Notes under the pieces: generated by a model
Databases searched by the model: none
What the model was told of the DNA's origin: nothing
What the model saw: the letters and a program-made list of their open reading frames with translations, nothing else
Translations under genes and position numbers: made by a program
Origin: JBBRCX01 sp038204465
GTDB lineage: Bacteria; Planctomycetota; Phycisphaerae; Tepidisphaerales; Tepidisphaeraceae
DNA: 44,758 nucleotides
Reading direction: 5' to 3'
NCBI GenBank assembly: GCA_038204465.1
Contig: JBBRCX010000031.1
Coordinates: 1-44,758, forward strand
In this document: positions 7,787 to 16,591 of the stretch, piece after piece
How the letters are laid out: every line of letters starts with the position of its first letter
Position numbering within the stretch: the first letter of the stretch is position 1

Positions 7787-10156
7787 TCAACCCACCGGCA
7801 GCGGCCGGCGAATCAATCCTTTGGCCGGAATCTCGAACTCCGCGACCGGCCGGCCGGTCTGCCGGTGAATCAAGCGCCCGGCCGCCGCGTCGTCTGAAGC
7901 CGCAAGGATTTCCTCTGCCTGCGCGCCCAGAACGACCATCCAGAAGACCGGCCCGTCCGCGCGCAGCTCGAACTCTTCCTGCTTCGCGAGCGCGACCATG
8001 ACTTGCTTCCAGTCGCTGTTCACGCGCGTCGTCGTGTACAACGTCCGCGTCTCGGCGACGGCGAGGATGGAGAGCGGGTAGCCGCGGTATGGCACGTTCG
8101 ACAGGGCAATCCAGCCCCAACCGTCGGGGAGAACGGGGTTGACGTCGATCCCGTCGGCATGCGGCGTGATACCCATGAGGCCTTCGATCGCTGCCCAGAT
8201 ATAGGAGCCGTGAATGAACGTACTGCGGGAGTTCCCTCGCTGGACGAGGTCATCGCCGTTGAAGTACTCCGGGAACTCACCCGGCGTGACGTTGTATCGC
8301 TCGAAGTCTTCGCGGTCTGCCAGCAGCAACGTACCCCGAAGTGCTTTGAGGACGAGGTCGGGCCGGCGTGCGTCCGAGGCGGCGCGGGCCGCCCAGAGCG
8401 CGAGGTTCGGCCACACCCCGCCGGTCAGCCCATAATTGCCCGGCTCTGCTCTTTGGGTTGCCCCGGGCTGGTCGGGGCGGACCGTGCGGATCCCGCCCGC
8501 GCCGCTCGGAGATTCCACCCAGAACTCAGTGCCGAAGAGTTCCTCCACGATCGCCCGGGAAGTTGCGCGATCGGCAACGCCGCACAGGGCCGGGAATAGA
8601 AGGTCGCCGGTCACCTGATCGACAGGCTCGCCCGCGGGATTGATCATGAGCAGGTAGAATGGGTTGTTCTGGGTGCGCGACCGCAGGTGGTCGTTGATCG
8701 AGCCGCGCAAGTCCTCGGCGGCCGCCGTGAGGCGCTGCGCGTTCGGGTCATCGCCCGCAGCGAGCGCCAACTCCGCGAGGGCCATCAGCGCGCGGTAGCA
8801 CTCTGAATTGATCTCCGTGACTGCCCCCGATATTTGCCCACCTTGGAAGCAGTTGCGCCAAGTCGCCAATCCGCGGACGAAATGTTCAGTCGATGTGCAC
8901 CAGACGAGCCCATGTCGGTTGTTTGCGCCGACCCTCCGCTGATCCAGGATGTAATTCGCCGACGCGAGCAACGAAGGGTATGCCGAATCGAGGAATCCGC
9001 GGTCGCCCGTGAGCGCGTAGTAGTGATGCGATGCAATGAGCATCAATGGCGTGTTGTCGTTGATATTCAGCCCGTAATCGTCCTTGAACAGCGGATTGCT
9101 CGACGCCAGCATGTACTCGATGAACTTGCCGTTGGGTTCCAGGCCGTGATGGAACCAGGTCTCGAGTATTCGCCGCGACCACGCCTGTGCGTAGTAGTTA
9201 GTCGAAAGCAGGAACCAGAACGTGTCGCGCGCGACGAGAACGTCGGAGGGCGGCTGATTGCTGAAGCCTGCCCCATGACGGTATTCCTGGTAGTCCTTGA
9301 GCTGGTTGACCTTTGCCCAGTTGACTCCACGGTTAACGAGACGGTCCGGGGTGAAGAGGCGGGCGGTGTTGAGATGCCGATCGATCGCCCGCTGCGAGTG
9401 TTGCTCGAGCGTTGCGACGCGCCGCAGGTGGGACGGCGGCTGGCCCGCGTCTGGCTCCCACGTTTCGATGACCGCTGCGACGGCGTTGCCGTGCGGTGAC
9501 GAAGCGAAGCTCACGGCGAACGTGTCGCCGATCTCCTTGTCCCAGGTGAACTCGGCGGTCCTCTCGCTACGATCTTCAGCCACACCCTTGGGGTCGGACA
9601 TCGAAAGCAGCGGCCCGCTCCCCCACAGCGCGCCAACGAATCCGTCGGGATACGTGATCGCCAGATACGCATGGCGCAACTCCGTCGCCCGCGCGTCCGT
9701 CGAGAGATGCTCGGCTCGCGACGCCGACGCGCCCGCGGGAAGCACGATTCGGCACCGCACCGTCCCCGGCCGCGACGCGCCCTCGAATTTCAACACGTAA
9801 TGCGCCGAGCGGAGGTGGTTGTTCTCGTACGGGACGAAGAACCGCTTGAACACCTTCCCATCCGGCAGCGACAACTCCGTCTCCTGATAGAGCGGCGCGA
9901 ACGTCGTACGCGTCGGCTCAAACACGCTGCCCGATTGCGTGAGAACGGCGAGCGTCCATCCATGAAGGTAGTAAGCCTGCGTCATCGAATCGCGCAGACC
10001 CGCGCGAGGATTCTGAGCTTCGAACAGGTCGCTTTTCGCGTCGAGCGCACAGTAGACGAGGCTGTTTCCGTACGAGTGCCCACCGCGCAGCCTCGATACA
10101 TCGAAGGTGTATGGGGTCATGATGCTGTCGCCATGCCTCATTTCAATCCGTGTCAC
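7787..10156 (-). CDS. Six-hairpin (alpha/alpha) glycosidase-like protein, large
   Basis: A 789-residue protein. The N-terminal 280 residues are beta-rich. The rest is a helical toroid of the kind found in GH63, GH94 and GH78-type enzymes, with segments such as ARDTFWFLLSTNYYAQAW, LNINDNTPLMLIASHHYY and GVWPNLALWAARAA. Acidic residues in these segments could be catalytic, but I cannot assign the pair. No signal peptide is seen. The GTG at 10156 overlaps the stop of the dioxygenase gene upstream (GTGA). ATGs at 10141 and 10120 are alternatives and no ribosome-binding site clearly decides. Context suggests it cleaves or phosphorolyses an oligosaccharide together with the GH38 enzyme next door. 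Confidence 0.8.
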   Translation of the reverse strand: MTRIEMRHGDSIMTPYTFDVSRLRGGHSYGNSLVYCALDAKSDLFEAQNPRAGLRDSMTQAYYLHGWTLAVLTQSGSVFEPTRTTFAPLYQETELSLPDGKVFKRFFVPYENNHLRSAHYVLKFEGASRPGTVRCRIVLPAGASASRAEHLSTDARATELRHAYLAITYPDGFVGALWGSGPLLSMSDPKGVAEDRSERTAEFTWDKEIGDTFAVSFASSPHGNAVAAVIETWEPDAGQPPSHLRRVATLEQHSQRAIDRHLNTARLFTPDRLVNRGVNWAKVNQLKDYQEYRHGAGFSNQPPSDVLVARDTFWFLLSTNYYAQAWSRRILETWFHHGLEPNGKFIEYMLASSNPLFKDDYGLNINDNTPLMLIASHHYYALTGDRGFLDSAYPSLLASANYILDQRRVGANNRHGLVWCTSTEHFVRGLATWRNCFQGGQISGAVTEINSECYRALMALAELALAAGDDPNAQRLTAAAEDLRGSINDHLRSRTQNNPFYLLMINPAGEPVDQVTGDLLFPALCGVADRATSRAIVEELFGTEFWVESPSGAGGIRTVRPDQPGATQRAEPGNYGLTGGVWPNLALWAARAASDARRPDLVLKALRGTLLLADREDFERYNVTPGEFPEYFNGDDLVQRGNSRSTFIHGSYIWAAIEGLMGITPHADGIDVNPVLPDGWGWIALSNVPYRGYPLSILAVAETRTLYTTTRVNSDWKQVMVALAKQEEFELRADGPVFWMVVLGAQAEEILAASDDAAAGRLIHRQTGRPVAEFEIPAKGLIRRPLPVG

Positions 10157-10953
10157 GCGGTGCTGACGCCCTGGAGCCCGTCGGCCGTCTTTCCCGGCTC
10201 GCTGTACTGGTTGCCCGCCCTGTCGCGCCCGCGCGCCAGAAAAATGTGGAACGGGCGCTCGCGGAAATACGGGTGCGACTGCTGGTCGAACTTCACGCTG
10301 GTCGGGAAATAACGCACGGTGAACACCGCCCGGCGGAGGTTGCCCGTGTTGGGGTTCGAGCCGTGGATGATCCGTACGTGGTGGACCGACGCCTCGTTGG
10401 GCTGCAGCTCAAGATCGACGGCCCTCGATTCGTCGCACTGCGCCTTCTTGATCTCGATCGGGAATATCTGCTCTTGCGGCCGCTCGACCGGCTCGTAATC
10501 GGAATAACCGTTGACGTGTGACCCGGCGATCACGCGCAGGCAGCCATTCTCTTTAATCGACGGCTCCAGCGCGACCGTCACGGATGCAACTTCCATCGGC
10601 TTGAGCAGCTGCTGCCAGTACGCCGAGTCCTCGTGCCACGGCACGCGCTTGCCGACGCCCGGTGGCTTCTGGAGCAGATGGCACGCGAAGATGCCGATGT
10701 CCGGACCGATCAGCGGCTCCACGATGTCCAGCATTTCGGCGGCCAACAGCCACTCGAACATTCCAACATCCTGCCAGTGTGGACAGTCGATAAGCTGCGA
10801 TGGCGCGCCCCCGTCCGAAGCCTGCTCGAGTTTCCGCAGCAGGTAAGGCTGGAGAGCCTCAAACCGTTCGCGCGGAAAGATCGGGCGATTCAGCACCAGG
10901 TAACCGTCGCGCCGATAACGTTCGACTTCGTTGGGGCTGGGTCGGTAGCTCAT
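10153..10953 (-). CDS. Phytanoyl-CoA dioxygenase (PhyH) family oxygenase D
   Basis: A 266-residue Fe(II)/2-oxoglutarate-dependent oxygenase. The iron triad is visible as PWHEDSAYW (HxD) and a distal His in VHHVRIIHGSNPN. RRAVFTVRY supplies the arginine expected to bind 2-oxoglutarate. It starts at the ATG at 10953; the open frame runs to 11967, but the upstream part is arginine/glycine-rich shadow of the aldolase fusion gene. It ends in a GTGA overlap with the next glycosidase gene. It is the most divergent in layout of the four PhyH proteins here and is separated from the other three by E1 beta and the aldolase fusion. The substrate is unknown; families of this fold hydroxylate or demethylate small molecules. 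Confidence 0.87.
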   Translation of the reverse strand: MSYRPSPNEVERYRRDGYLVLNRPIFPRERFEALQPYLLRKLEQASDGGAPSQLIDCPHWQDVGMFEWLLAAEMLDIVEPLIGPDIGIFACHLLQKPPGVGKRVPWHEDSAYWQQLLKPMEVASVTVALEPSIKENGCLRVIAGSHVNGYSDYEPVERPQEQIFPIEIKKAQCDESRAVDLELQPNEASVHHVRIIHGSNPNTGNLRRAVFTVRYFPTSVKFDQQSHPYFRERPFHIFLARGRDRAGNQYSEPGKTADGLQGVSTA

Positions 10954-11024
10954 GGGGTCTTCGCCTTCATATGATTTGGCCAGATAACAGGTGCATTGGC
11001 CCGCCCCGCGGCGGCCGTTGCTAT

Positions 11025-13001
11025 CTAAATCACACGTTCGTTGCCGCCATCGACGGGGATTTGGGCGCCGGTGGTTTTGGCGAACAGCGGGCCGCACAAC
11101 TCCGCCGCGAGCTCGGCGACGTCGTGACTGGTGACTTCGGTCCGAAGTACGTTGTTCTTCTTGTACTGCTCGATCGTCATCCCGTAGCTGTCGGCACGTT
11201 TGCGCAGCACCTCCTCGGTCCACAGCCCGGTGTCGAACACTGCATTGGGGTGGAGCGTGTTGATCCGAATGTTGTCCGCTCCCCACTCCAGCGCCGCGAC
11301 ACGAGCGAGCTGGTTGACGGCGGCCTTGGAGGCCGAGTAGGCGGCGGCGCCCGGACCCGGCGCCGGAACGTTCTTCGATCCGATCACCGCCACGCGCCCG
11401 CCGCGCGGGGCGAGTTTCAACAACGGGTGCAGCTCGCGCATCAGCATGACGTTCGAGTCCAGGTTCACACGCATCACGCGATGCCAAAGCTCCCAGGTCA
11501 TGTCGGCCAGCTTGCAGCTGGGCGGAAAGATACCGGCGTTGAGCACGGCAATGTCGATCCCCCCGAACGCCCTGACCCCCTGGTCGATCGCGCGCGACAC
11601 GGCCGGCTCGTCGGTTACGTCGCACGCCACGCCAAGGACATCGTCGTTCCTGAAAATCGAGCTGACGGCAGGGTTCACATCCAGCGCGACCACGGCGGTA
11701 CCGCGCGCAGCCAGCGACTCCACGCAGGCCTTGCCGATCCCGGACGCCGCGCCGGTGACGAGCGCGACTTCTCCTGCGAAGATCGGCGGCTTGCCGGCCT
11801 TGCGCAGCTTCGCCTGCTCCAGGTCCCAGTATTCCATGTCGAAAAGGTCGGCCGCCGGCAGCGCGCGCCAGCCGCCCAGCGCGACGGCGCGGGTAATGAT
11901 CTGGATCGTGTGGCGGTAAATGTCCTCCGCGACCCGCGCGTCCTTTGCGGTTCGCCCGACCGTGCAAAGACCGAGCTCCGGGTCAAGGATCACACGCGGC
12001 GCAGGGTCTAGCATCGTGAGCTTCTGCGGGGACCGCGGCGCGTGCTCCTTGAAATACGCTTCGTACGCTGCCGCGAATGCACCAACATCGCGGCCCAGCA
12101 GCGGCACGCGCTTCGTGCGGATCACATGGTCCGGCGTCGCGGGGCCTTGCCGGCTGATCGTGGCGACATCGTCGCGCCGCGCAAATCCCAGCGCATCGGC
12201 GTCATCATGCACCGACAGGATCATCGGCCCGCCGGCCTCGCGCGAAACGTCGCGCCGCAGCGTGGCGATCTCAATGCGCTTGGCTTGCTCCTGGGTCCGC
12301 GCTGCGGCGGACGACGCGCCCCATGCTTTGTTCCGCTTGAGATAATCCTCCGCCAGCGTGACCAGCTCGATCATCCGATCGTAAGACTCGCGCGCCGTCG
12401 CGCCGAAGCTGAACAGGCCGTGGTTCATCAGCACCATGCCGATCGTCCCTGGCGTCGCGTGCCTGGGGAACAGCTCCGCGACCTTGCGCGCCAGCAGGAA
12501 CCCAGGCATCACGTACGGCACGACAACCACGCGCTCGCCGTATGCATCGCGAACGCGCTCGGCGCCGGCTGGTGTGTTGCAGAGGCTGATGAACGCGTCG
12601 GCATGCGTGTGGTCCACGAACTTGTGCGGCAGCAGCGCGTGCAGGATCGCCTCGACCGAGGGCGTCGCCGCACCCGGGTCGGTCATGCACGCGCGCAGCT
12701 CGCGAGCCATCTCCAGGTCGCTGAGGCGATCGAGCTTCGCCAGCTTGAGCAGGTGATCCATGCGGCAAGCCGAGAATCCCGCCGCTTTAATTGTCTCCAG
12801 GTCCCAGCCGCTCGCCTTCACATACAGGATCTCCTGCGGCTGGCCGAAGATGTCGGGGACGCGCGCCTTGACCGACGTGTTCCCGCCGCCGTGCAGCACC
12901 AGCGACGCGTCGCGGCCGAGCAGGCGTGACGTGTAGATGCGCAGGGCGAGTTCGTCGTCCTTACACTCTTCGGCTTGCGTATCGTTCCAAAGGCTTTTCA
13001 C
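11025..13001 (-). CDS. Bifunctional aldolase / short-chain dehydrogenase (rhamnulose-1-P aldolase / lactaldehyde dehydrogenase type)
   Basis: A 658-residue fusion. Residues 1 to about 400 form a class II (RhaD/FucA-like) aldolase, with LVLHGGGNTSVK at the start and DHTHADAF carrying zinc-binding histidines. About residues 425-658 form a short-chain dehydrogenase with an NAD-binding TGAASGIG motif and the catalytic YSASK. The family includes the Bacillus-type enzyme that splits rhamnulose 1-phosphate to dihydroxyacetone phosphate and lactaldehyde and then oxidises the lactaldehyde. I chose the GTG at 13001 (VKSLWNDTQAEE), where family similarity begins, although its AGGAG is only about three bases away. 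It follows E1 beta by 19 bases. The true substrate here may be another deoxy-sugar phosphate. Confidence 0.88.
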   Translation of the reverse strand: MKSLWNDTQAEECKDDELALRIYTSRLLGRDASLVLHGGGNTSVKARVPDIFGQPQEILYVKASGWDLETIKAAGFSACRMDHLLKLAKLDRLSDLEMARELRACMTDPGAATPSVEAILHALLPHKFVDHTHADAFISLCNTPAGAERVRDAYGERVVVVPYVMPGFLLARKVAELFPRHATPGTIGMVLMNHGLFSFGATARESYDRMIELVTLAEDYLKRNKAWGASSAAARTQEQAKRIEIATLRRDVSREAGGPMILSVHDDADALGFARRDDVATISRQGPATPDHVIRTKRVPLLGRDVGAFAAAYEAYFKEHAPRSPQKLTMLDPAPRVILDPELGLCTVGRTAKDARVAEDIYRHTIQIITRAVALGGWRALPAADLFDMEYWDLEQAKLRKAGKPPIFAGEVALVTGAASGIGKACVESLAARGTAVVALDVNPAVSSIFRNDDVLGVACDVTDEPAVSRAIDQGVRAFGGIDIAVLNAGIFPPSCKLADMTWELWHRVMRVNLDSNVMLMRELHPLLKLAPRGGRVAVIGSKNVPAPGPGAAAYSASKAAVNQLARVAALEWGADNIRINTLHPNAVFDTGLWTEEVLRKRADSYGMTIEQYKKNNVLRTEVTSHDVAELAAELCGPLFAKTTGAQIPVDGGNERVI

Positions 13002-13020
13002 GATCTCCTGACTCCCGAAA

Positions 13021-14031
13021 TCACAACACGCGGCGCACCGCCTCGACCACGCGGTTCGCGTCGGGACGATATGCATTCTCCAGCACGGGCGCGAACGGCA
13101 CGGGTACGTCGGGCGACGCCACACGCCCCACCGGGCAACGAAGGTGCTCGCCGAATCGCTCCATGATGCCCGCCGCAATCTCGGCGCTCACGCCGCCGGT
13201 CTTCGGTCCCTCCTCGACGATGACCACGCGGCCGGTCTTCTGCACCGAAAGGCCGATGGTCTCGTAGTCGATGGGCGAGAGGCTGCGCACGTCGATGACC
13301 TCGGCGCTGACGCCCTCGGCCTGCAGCGTGCTCGCCGCCGAAAGCGACGTGTGGAGCATGAGCAACCATCCGAGCACGGTCACGTCCGCGCCTTCGCGGC
13401 GAACGCACGCCTTGTCAAGCGGGACGGTGTAATCTTCGTCGGGGATGTCGCTGGTCGCATCGACCGCGCCCGATTCGGTCCGCGCTCCTTTGCTGCCGTA
13501 GAGCAGCTTGTGCTCGAAGATCATTACAGGGTTGCCATCACGCACTGCGGCCTTGAGCATGCCCTTGGCGTCGTAGGCGTTGGAGACCGCGACAACCTTT
13601 AGTCCCGGTACGCCGCTAAAGTATCGCTCCATGCTCTGGGCATGCTGGCTGCCGCGTCCCGTCGCTCCCACCGGGGCGCGCATGACCATCGGCACGCTGA
13701 CCTGCCCGCCCGACATGTAACGCATCTTGGCTGCGTTGTTGATGATCTGATCGGAGGCCAGGAAGAGGAAATCGCCGTATTGCACGTCCACGATCGGCCG
13801 CATGCCCATCATCGCCGCACCCACCGCGACGCCAAAGAAGCCGAGCTCGGCGATCGGCGTGTCGATCATGCGATCAGGGAACTTTTTCTCCAGCCCCAGC
13901 GTGACGGTGAAGGCACCGCCCCAACCGCCCGGAACAGCAATGTCTTCGCCGATGCAGAAGACGCGCGCGTCGCGCTCCATCTCCTCGGCAATTCCTTCAC
14001 GCAGTGATTCGGCGATGCTTAAGCGTTTCAA
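13021..14031 (-). CDS. 2-oxoacid dehydrogenase E1 component, beta subunit (pyruvate/acetoin type)
   Basis: A 336-residue thiamine-diphosphate enzyme subunit that pairs with the E1 alpha encoded at 16.6-17.6 kb. The E1-beta pattern is complete: IGEDIAVPGGWGGAF near the N-terminus, DTPIAELGFFGVAVGAAMMG, and the C-terminal transketolase domain with VIDVRSLSPIDYETI. The start is a TTG at 14031, with GAGGT about seven bases upstream; the sequence LKRLSIAESLREGI aligns with the usual family N-terminus. E1 alpha and beta are unusually separated by three dioxygenase genes. Substrate (pyruvate, acetoin or a branched keto acid) cannot be decided from the sequence. Confidence 0.92.
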   Translation of the reverse strand: MKRLSIAESLREGIAEEMERDARVFCIGEDIAVPGGWGGAFTVTLGLEKKFPDRMIDTPIAELGFFGVAVGAAMMGMRPIVDVQYGDFLFLASDQIINNAAKMRYMSGGQVSVPMVMRAPVGATGRGSQHAQSMERYFSGVPGLKVVAVSNAYDAKGMLKAAVRDGNPVMIFEHKLLYGSKGARTESGAVDATSDIPDEDYTVPLDKACVRREGADVTVLGWLLMLHTSLSAASTLQAEGVSAEVIDVRSLSPIDYETIGLSVQKTGRVVIVEEGPKTGGVSAEIAAGIMERFGEHLRCPVGRVASPDVPVPFAPVLENAYRPDANRVVEAVRRVL

Positions 14032-14064
14032 GATGGACCTCGCGTGCGGTGCCCTGGGCCGTTC

Positions 14065-14880
14065 TCAGGGTTCCTCGCGGTAAATCACCGGGCAGATGAA
14101 CCGGTCGCCGAAAATTCGCCCCGCGCTTTCGTGGTTCGGATCGATCAGTCGCGACTTCTCGGTGCGCAGGTGGACCGCCAGGCTTTTGCGCGGCGCCGCC
14201 GACCCGTTCGGTCCGCTGCCGTGAATCGTGCGCTGCTGGTGGAAGCTGACTCCGCCCGGGGGGAGCACCGCCTGGACCTCTTCCCACACGCCGTCGGGGT
14301 GGGCGCCGCGCATGCGCTCTTTGAGCGCGGCAAGATTGCTGCTGAAGAAGTCGCCCGCGTTGAGCAGTCCCCAGCGGTGTGAGCCGGGGACGAAGCACAT
14401 CGGCCCCGCGTCCGGGGTGACGTCACTGAGCGCGATCCACGCGGTGAACAGCTCGCCGTCCCAGATCGTTCCCCAGTACTGCTGATCCTGGTGCCAGCCG
14501 ACGTTGCCGGTTTCCTCACCACCGGGCGTCTTCCACAGGAGCTGGGTCGTAACGACTTGAAGCATCCTGGCGCCGGTGAGCGCGGCGGCCCAGCGCCCCA
14601 CCTCAGGGTGAGTGACGAGTTGATGGATCGTGCGGTCGCAGCGATGCGCTTCGTCAATCTTCACGAGCCGCGGCCGAGGCTCGCCTGGGGCGAAATTTCT
14701 CCCGTGCGGTACGGCGCCGGTTTCGTAATGGCCGTCCATCACCGCCTCCATCCGCTCCGCCGCCTGCGTGATCAGGCCGTGGGGAATGAGCGACGGACAG
14801 ATGATGAAGCCGTCGCGTTCGTACGCTGCCTCGTCGGCGATTCCAGCCCGCGGCGATTCGGTGATGCTCAGGTGTCTCAT
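14065..14880 (-). CDS. Phytanoyl-CoA dioxygenase (PhyH) family oxygenase C
   Basis: A 271-residue Fe(II)/2-oxoglutarate oxygenase (279 if the GTG at 14904 is used, which overlaps the upstream stop as GTGA). Iron ligands are visible in VGWHQDQQYW (HxD) and in a distal His within QRTIHGSGPNG; RKSLAVHL supplies the co-substrate arginine. It is a close paralogue of oxygenase A in the same run: both share ETGxxPxG, the WHQD motif, FTAW(I/L)A(L/V)SDV and SHRWGLL(N/Q)AGDFFS. They are separated by the less similar oxygenase B. No signal peptide. Probably made as part of the polycistronic operon; the substrate is unknown. Confidence 0.88.
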   Translation of the reverse strand: MRHLSITESPRAGIADEAAYERDGFIICPSLIPHGLITQAAERMEAVMDGHYETGAVPHGRNFAPGEPRPRLVKIDEAHRCDRTIHQLVTHPEVGRWAAALTGARMLQVVTTQLLWKTPGGEETGNVGWHQDQQYWGTIWDGELFTAWIALSDVTPDAGPMCFVPGSHRWGLLNAGDFFSSNLAALKERMRGAHPDGVWEEVQAVLPPGGVSFHQQRTIHGSGPNGSAAPRKSLAVHLRTEKSRLIDPNHESAGRIFGDRFICPVIYREEP

Positions 14881-14900
14881 GTGTGGATGGCTGCCACGCT

Positions 14901-15722
14901 TCACTCAGTTGACACCAGCGACTTCATGCCCGCCGGCAGCGATTCGCAGAGCGACGGCGGAAATGGGTCGCACAATTTGTCCCGATGCCGGCCGATCCAC
15001 GGCGCTGACGCGTCGAAGTAGGAACAGTGGTAAACGTATCGCGGCTGGTCGGTATGGTTGTCCGATGGCGAATGGATGCACATCGGGTCGAAGACGATCA
15101 GGTCGCCTTCGCCGCCGGTCACCTCGAGCAGCGGCTCACACTCGAGACCGGCGACCCACGCCGGCGCGTAGATCTCGCGGTCCTCGTCGCGGCCGAGCCG
15201 GGCGAAGTGCTCGTACGCGCGCGTGTGAGAGCGCGGCGAGACCCACACACCCGCGCCGCCAGGCGCGACATCGTTGCAGTACAGGAAGAACTGGATGTAC
15301 GTCTGCCGCGGCGCCGCGTCGCGCTCTTTCGGAAGGAATGGGCTGTCGATGTGCGACCCGCGCGGCGCCGGCGACGGGTTTTCCGCCCGGACCGTCTTCA
15401 TGAAGACCTGCTGGCGGAGACGCAGGTCCGCCGGTCCTCGGCAGCCGAGGCACTGCCGGGCGACTTCCGCGAGCCGCTCGTCGGCCGCGAGCGCGGCCAG
15501 GAGCGGATCATCGCAGGGGTGATTGATGCGGTACTGAAACCGCGAGGTCCCCTCTCCGCCCGGCACGCCCGCGGCCATCATGCGGTCGATAAAGTCGCGG
15601 ACGCTCGTGGTGATCGCATGATCCACAAAACCACGCAGCACCGTGAAACCCTGCTGCCGCAGTTCGGCTGCGTTGCGGGCCAGAGCCCCTGTCTCAGACA
15701 CTGCAGGCTTCGTGATCGTCAT
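14901..15722 (-). CDS. Phytanoyl-CoA dioxygenase (PhyH) family oxygenase B
   Basis: A 273-residue Fe(II)/2-oxoglutarate oxygenase. The HxD motif is in GSHIDSPFLP, and the distal His and Arg are in CIHSPSDNHTDQPRYVYH. Three ATGs stand in a row at 15728, 15725 and 15722. A perfect GGAGG sits directly before the first, so the third (15722) has the best spacing of six bases. The first overlaps the stop of oxygenase A as ATGA. It differs clearly in sequence from oxygenases A and C that flank it, for example HID instead of HQD and a longer insert (RDEDREIYAPAW) around the metal site, so it likely has a different substrate or acts on a later intermediate. Confidence 0.87.
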   Translation of the reverse strand: MTITKPAVSETGALARNAAELRQQGFTVLRGFVDHAITTSVRDFIDRMMAAGVPGGEGTSRFQYRINHPCDDPLLAALAADERLAEVARQCLGCRGPADLRLRQQVFMKTVRAENPSPAPRGSHIDSPFLPKERDAAPRQTYIQFFLYCNDVAPGGAGVWVSPRSHTRAYEHFARLGRDEDREIYAPAWVAGLECEPLLEVTGGEGDLIVFDPMCIHSPSDNHTDQPRYVYHCSYFDASAPWIGRHRDKLCDPFPPSLCESLPAGMKSLVSTE

Positions 15723-15724
15723 CA

Positions 15725-16591
15725 TCATCCTCCATCCGCGCGGTAGATCACCGGACAGGCGCTTTGGTCGCTGAAATCGTTGAGATGCGCGAACTCGCGC
15801 GGCGCGCGTCCCGGGAGCATGCCGCCCGTCTCGGTCATCAGATGGACGGCAAAGCTTCGCCGCTCGGTCGTGCCGAGGTTGGCGCCGCTGCCGTGGATCG
15901 TCAGATTGTTGTGGAAGCTGACGGCACCCGCCGGAAGCACGCCCGGCACCTCGTCCCAGGCGGCCTGGCCATGCTTCTCCTGCATCCGCTTCCGCGTCGC
16001 ATCCAGGTTGCCGCTGAAAAAGTCTCCGGCCTGGAGCAACCCCCACCTGTGTGACCCCCGGACAAATCGCATCGGGCCAGCCTCGAGTGGCACGTCACTG
16101 ACGGCCAACCACGCGGTGAACAGCCCGCCCTGCATGCTCGAGCACCAGTATTCCATGTCCTGGTGCCAGCCCACGTTGACCGACTCCGATGTGCCCGGCG
16201 GCTTGACGAGAAGCTGCGTGCAGAAAACCTGGATCCGCGCGGCGCCCGTCACCGCAGCCGCCCACTCACCCAGCAGCGGATGAGTCACAGCTTCGAGGAT
16301 TGTGCGGTTCGACCGGTGGGCGTTGTCGATCTTGACGAGCGACGCGGGCTTCTGGCCATAGGCAAACCCGTTATAACCGACGGGCGCTACGCCCGTTTCA
16401 AACTCGCCGCGCATCACCGCATCCATCGCTACCGTGAGTCGTTGAATCAACTCTGCCGGCAGAATGGCCGGAGCCAGGAAGAAACCGTCCCGCTCGTACG
16501 AGGTGCGCGCGGCAGCCTTCGTTGCCGGCGTCGGACCGGCGAGGCTTGCGTTCATGTCGAGTCGAGATGTCACCGTCATGCGCAATTCCAT
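15725..16591 (-). CDS. Phytanoyl-CoA dioxygenase (PhyH) family oxygenase A
   Basis: A 288-residue Fe(II)/2-oxoglutarate oxygenase. VGWHQDMEYW carries the first His and Asp, and NNLTIHGSGAN the distal His. ERRSFAVHL gives the expected arginine. The ATG at 16591 shares one base with the E1 alpha stop codon (TGATG), a sign of translational coupling; an alternative ATG at 16579 also exists. It is the paralogue of oxygenase C two genes downstream, most likely from a duplication within the operon. No export signal. Confidence 0.88.
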   Translation of the reverse strand: MELRMTVTSRLDMNASLAGPTPATKAAARTSYERDGFFLAPAILPAELIQRLTVAMDAVMRGEFETGVAPVGYNGFAYGQKPASLVKIDNAHRSNRTILEAVTHPLLGEWAAAVTGAARIQVFCTQLLVKPPGTSESVNVGWHQDMEYWCSSMQGGLFTAWLAVSDVPLEAGPMRFVRGSHRWGLLQAGDFFSGNLDATRKRMQEKHGQAAWDEVPGVLPAGAVSFHNNLTIHGSGANLGTTERRSFAVHLMTETGGMLPGRAPREFAHLNDFSDQSACPVIYRADGG

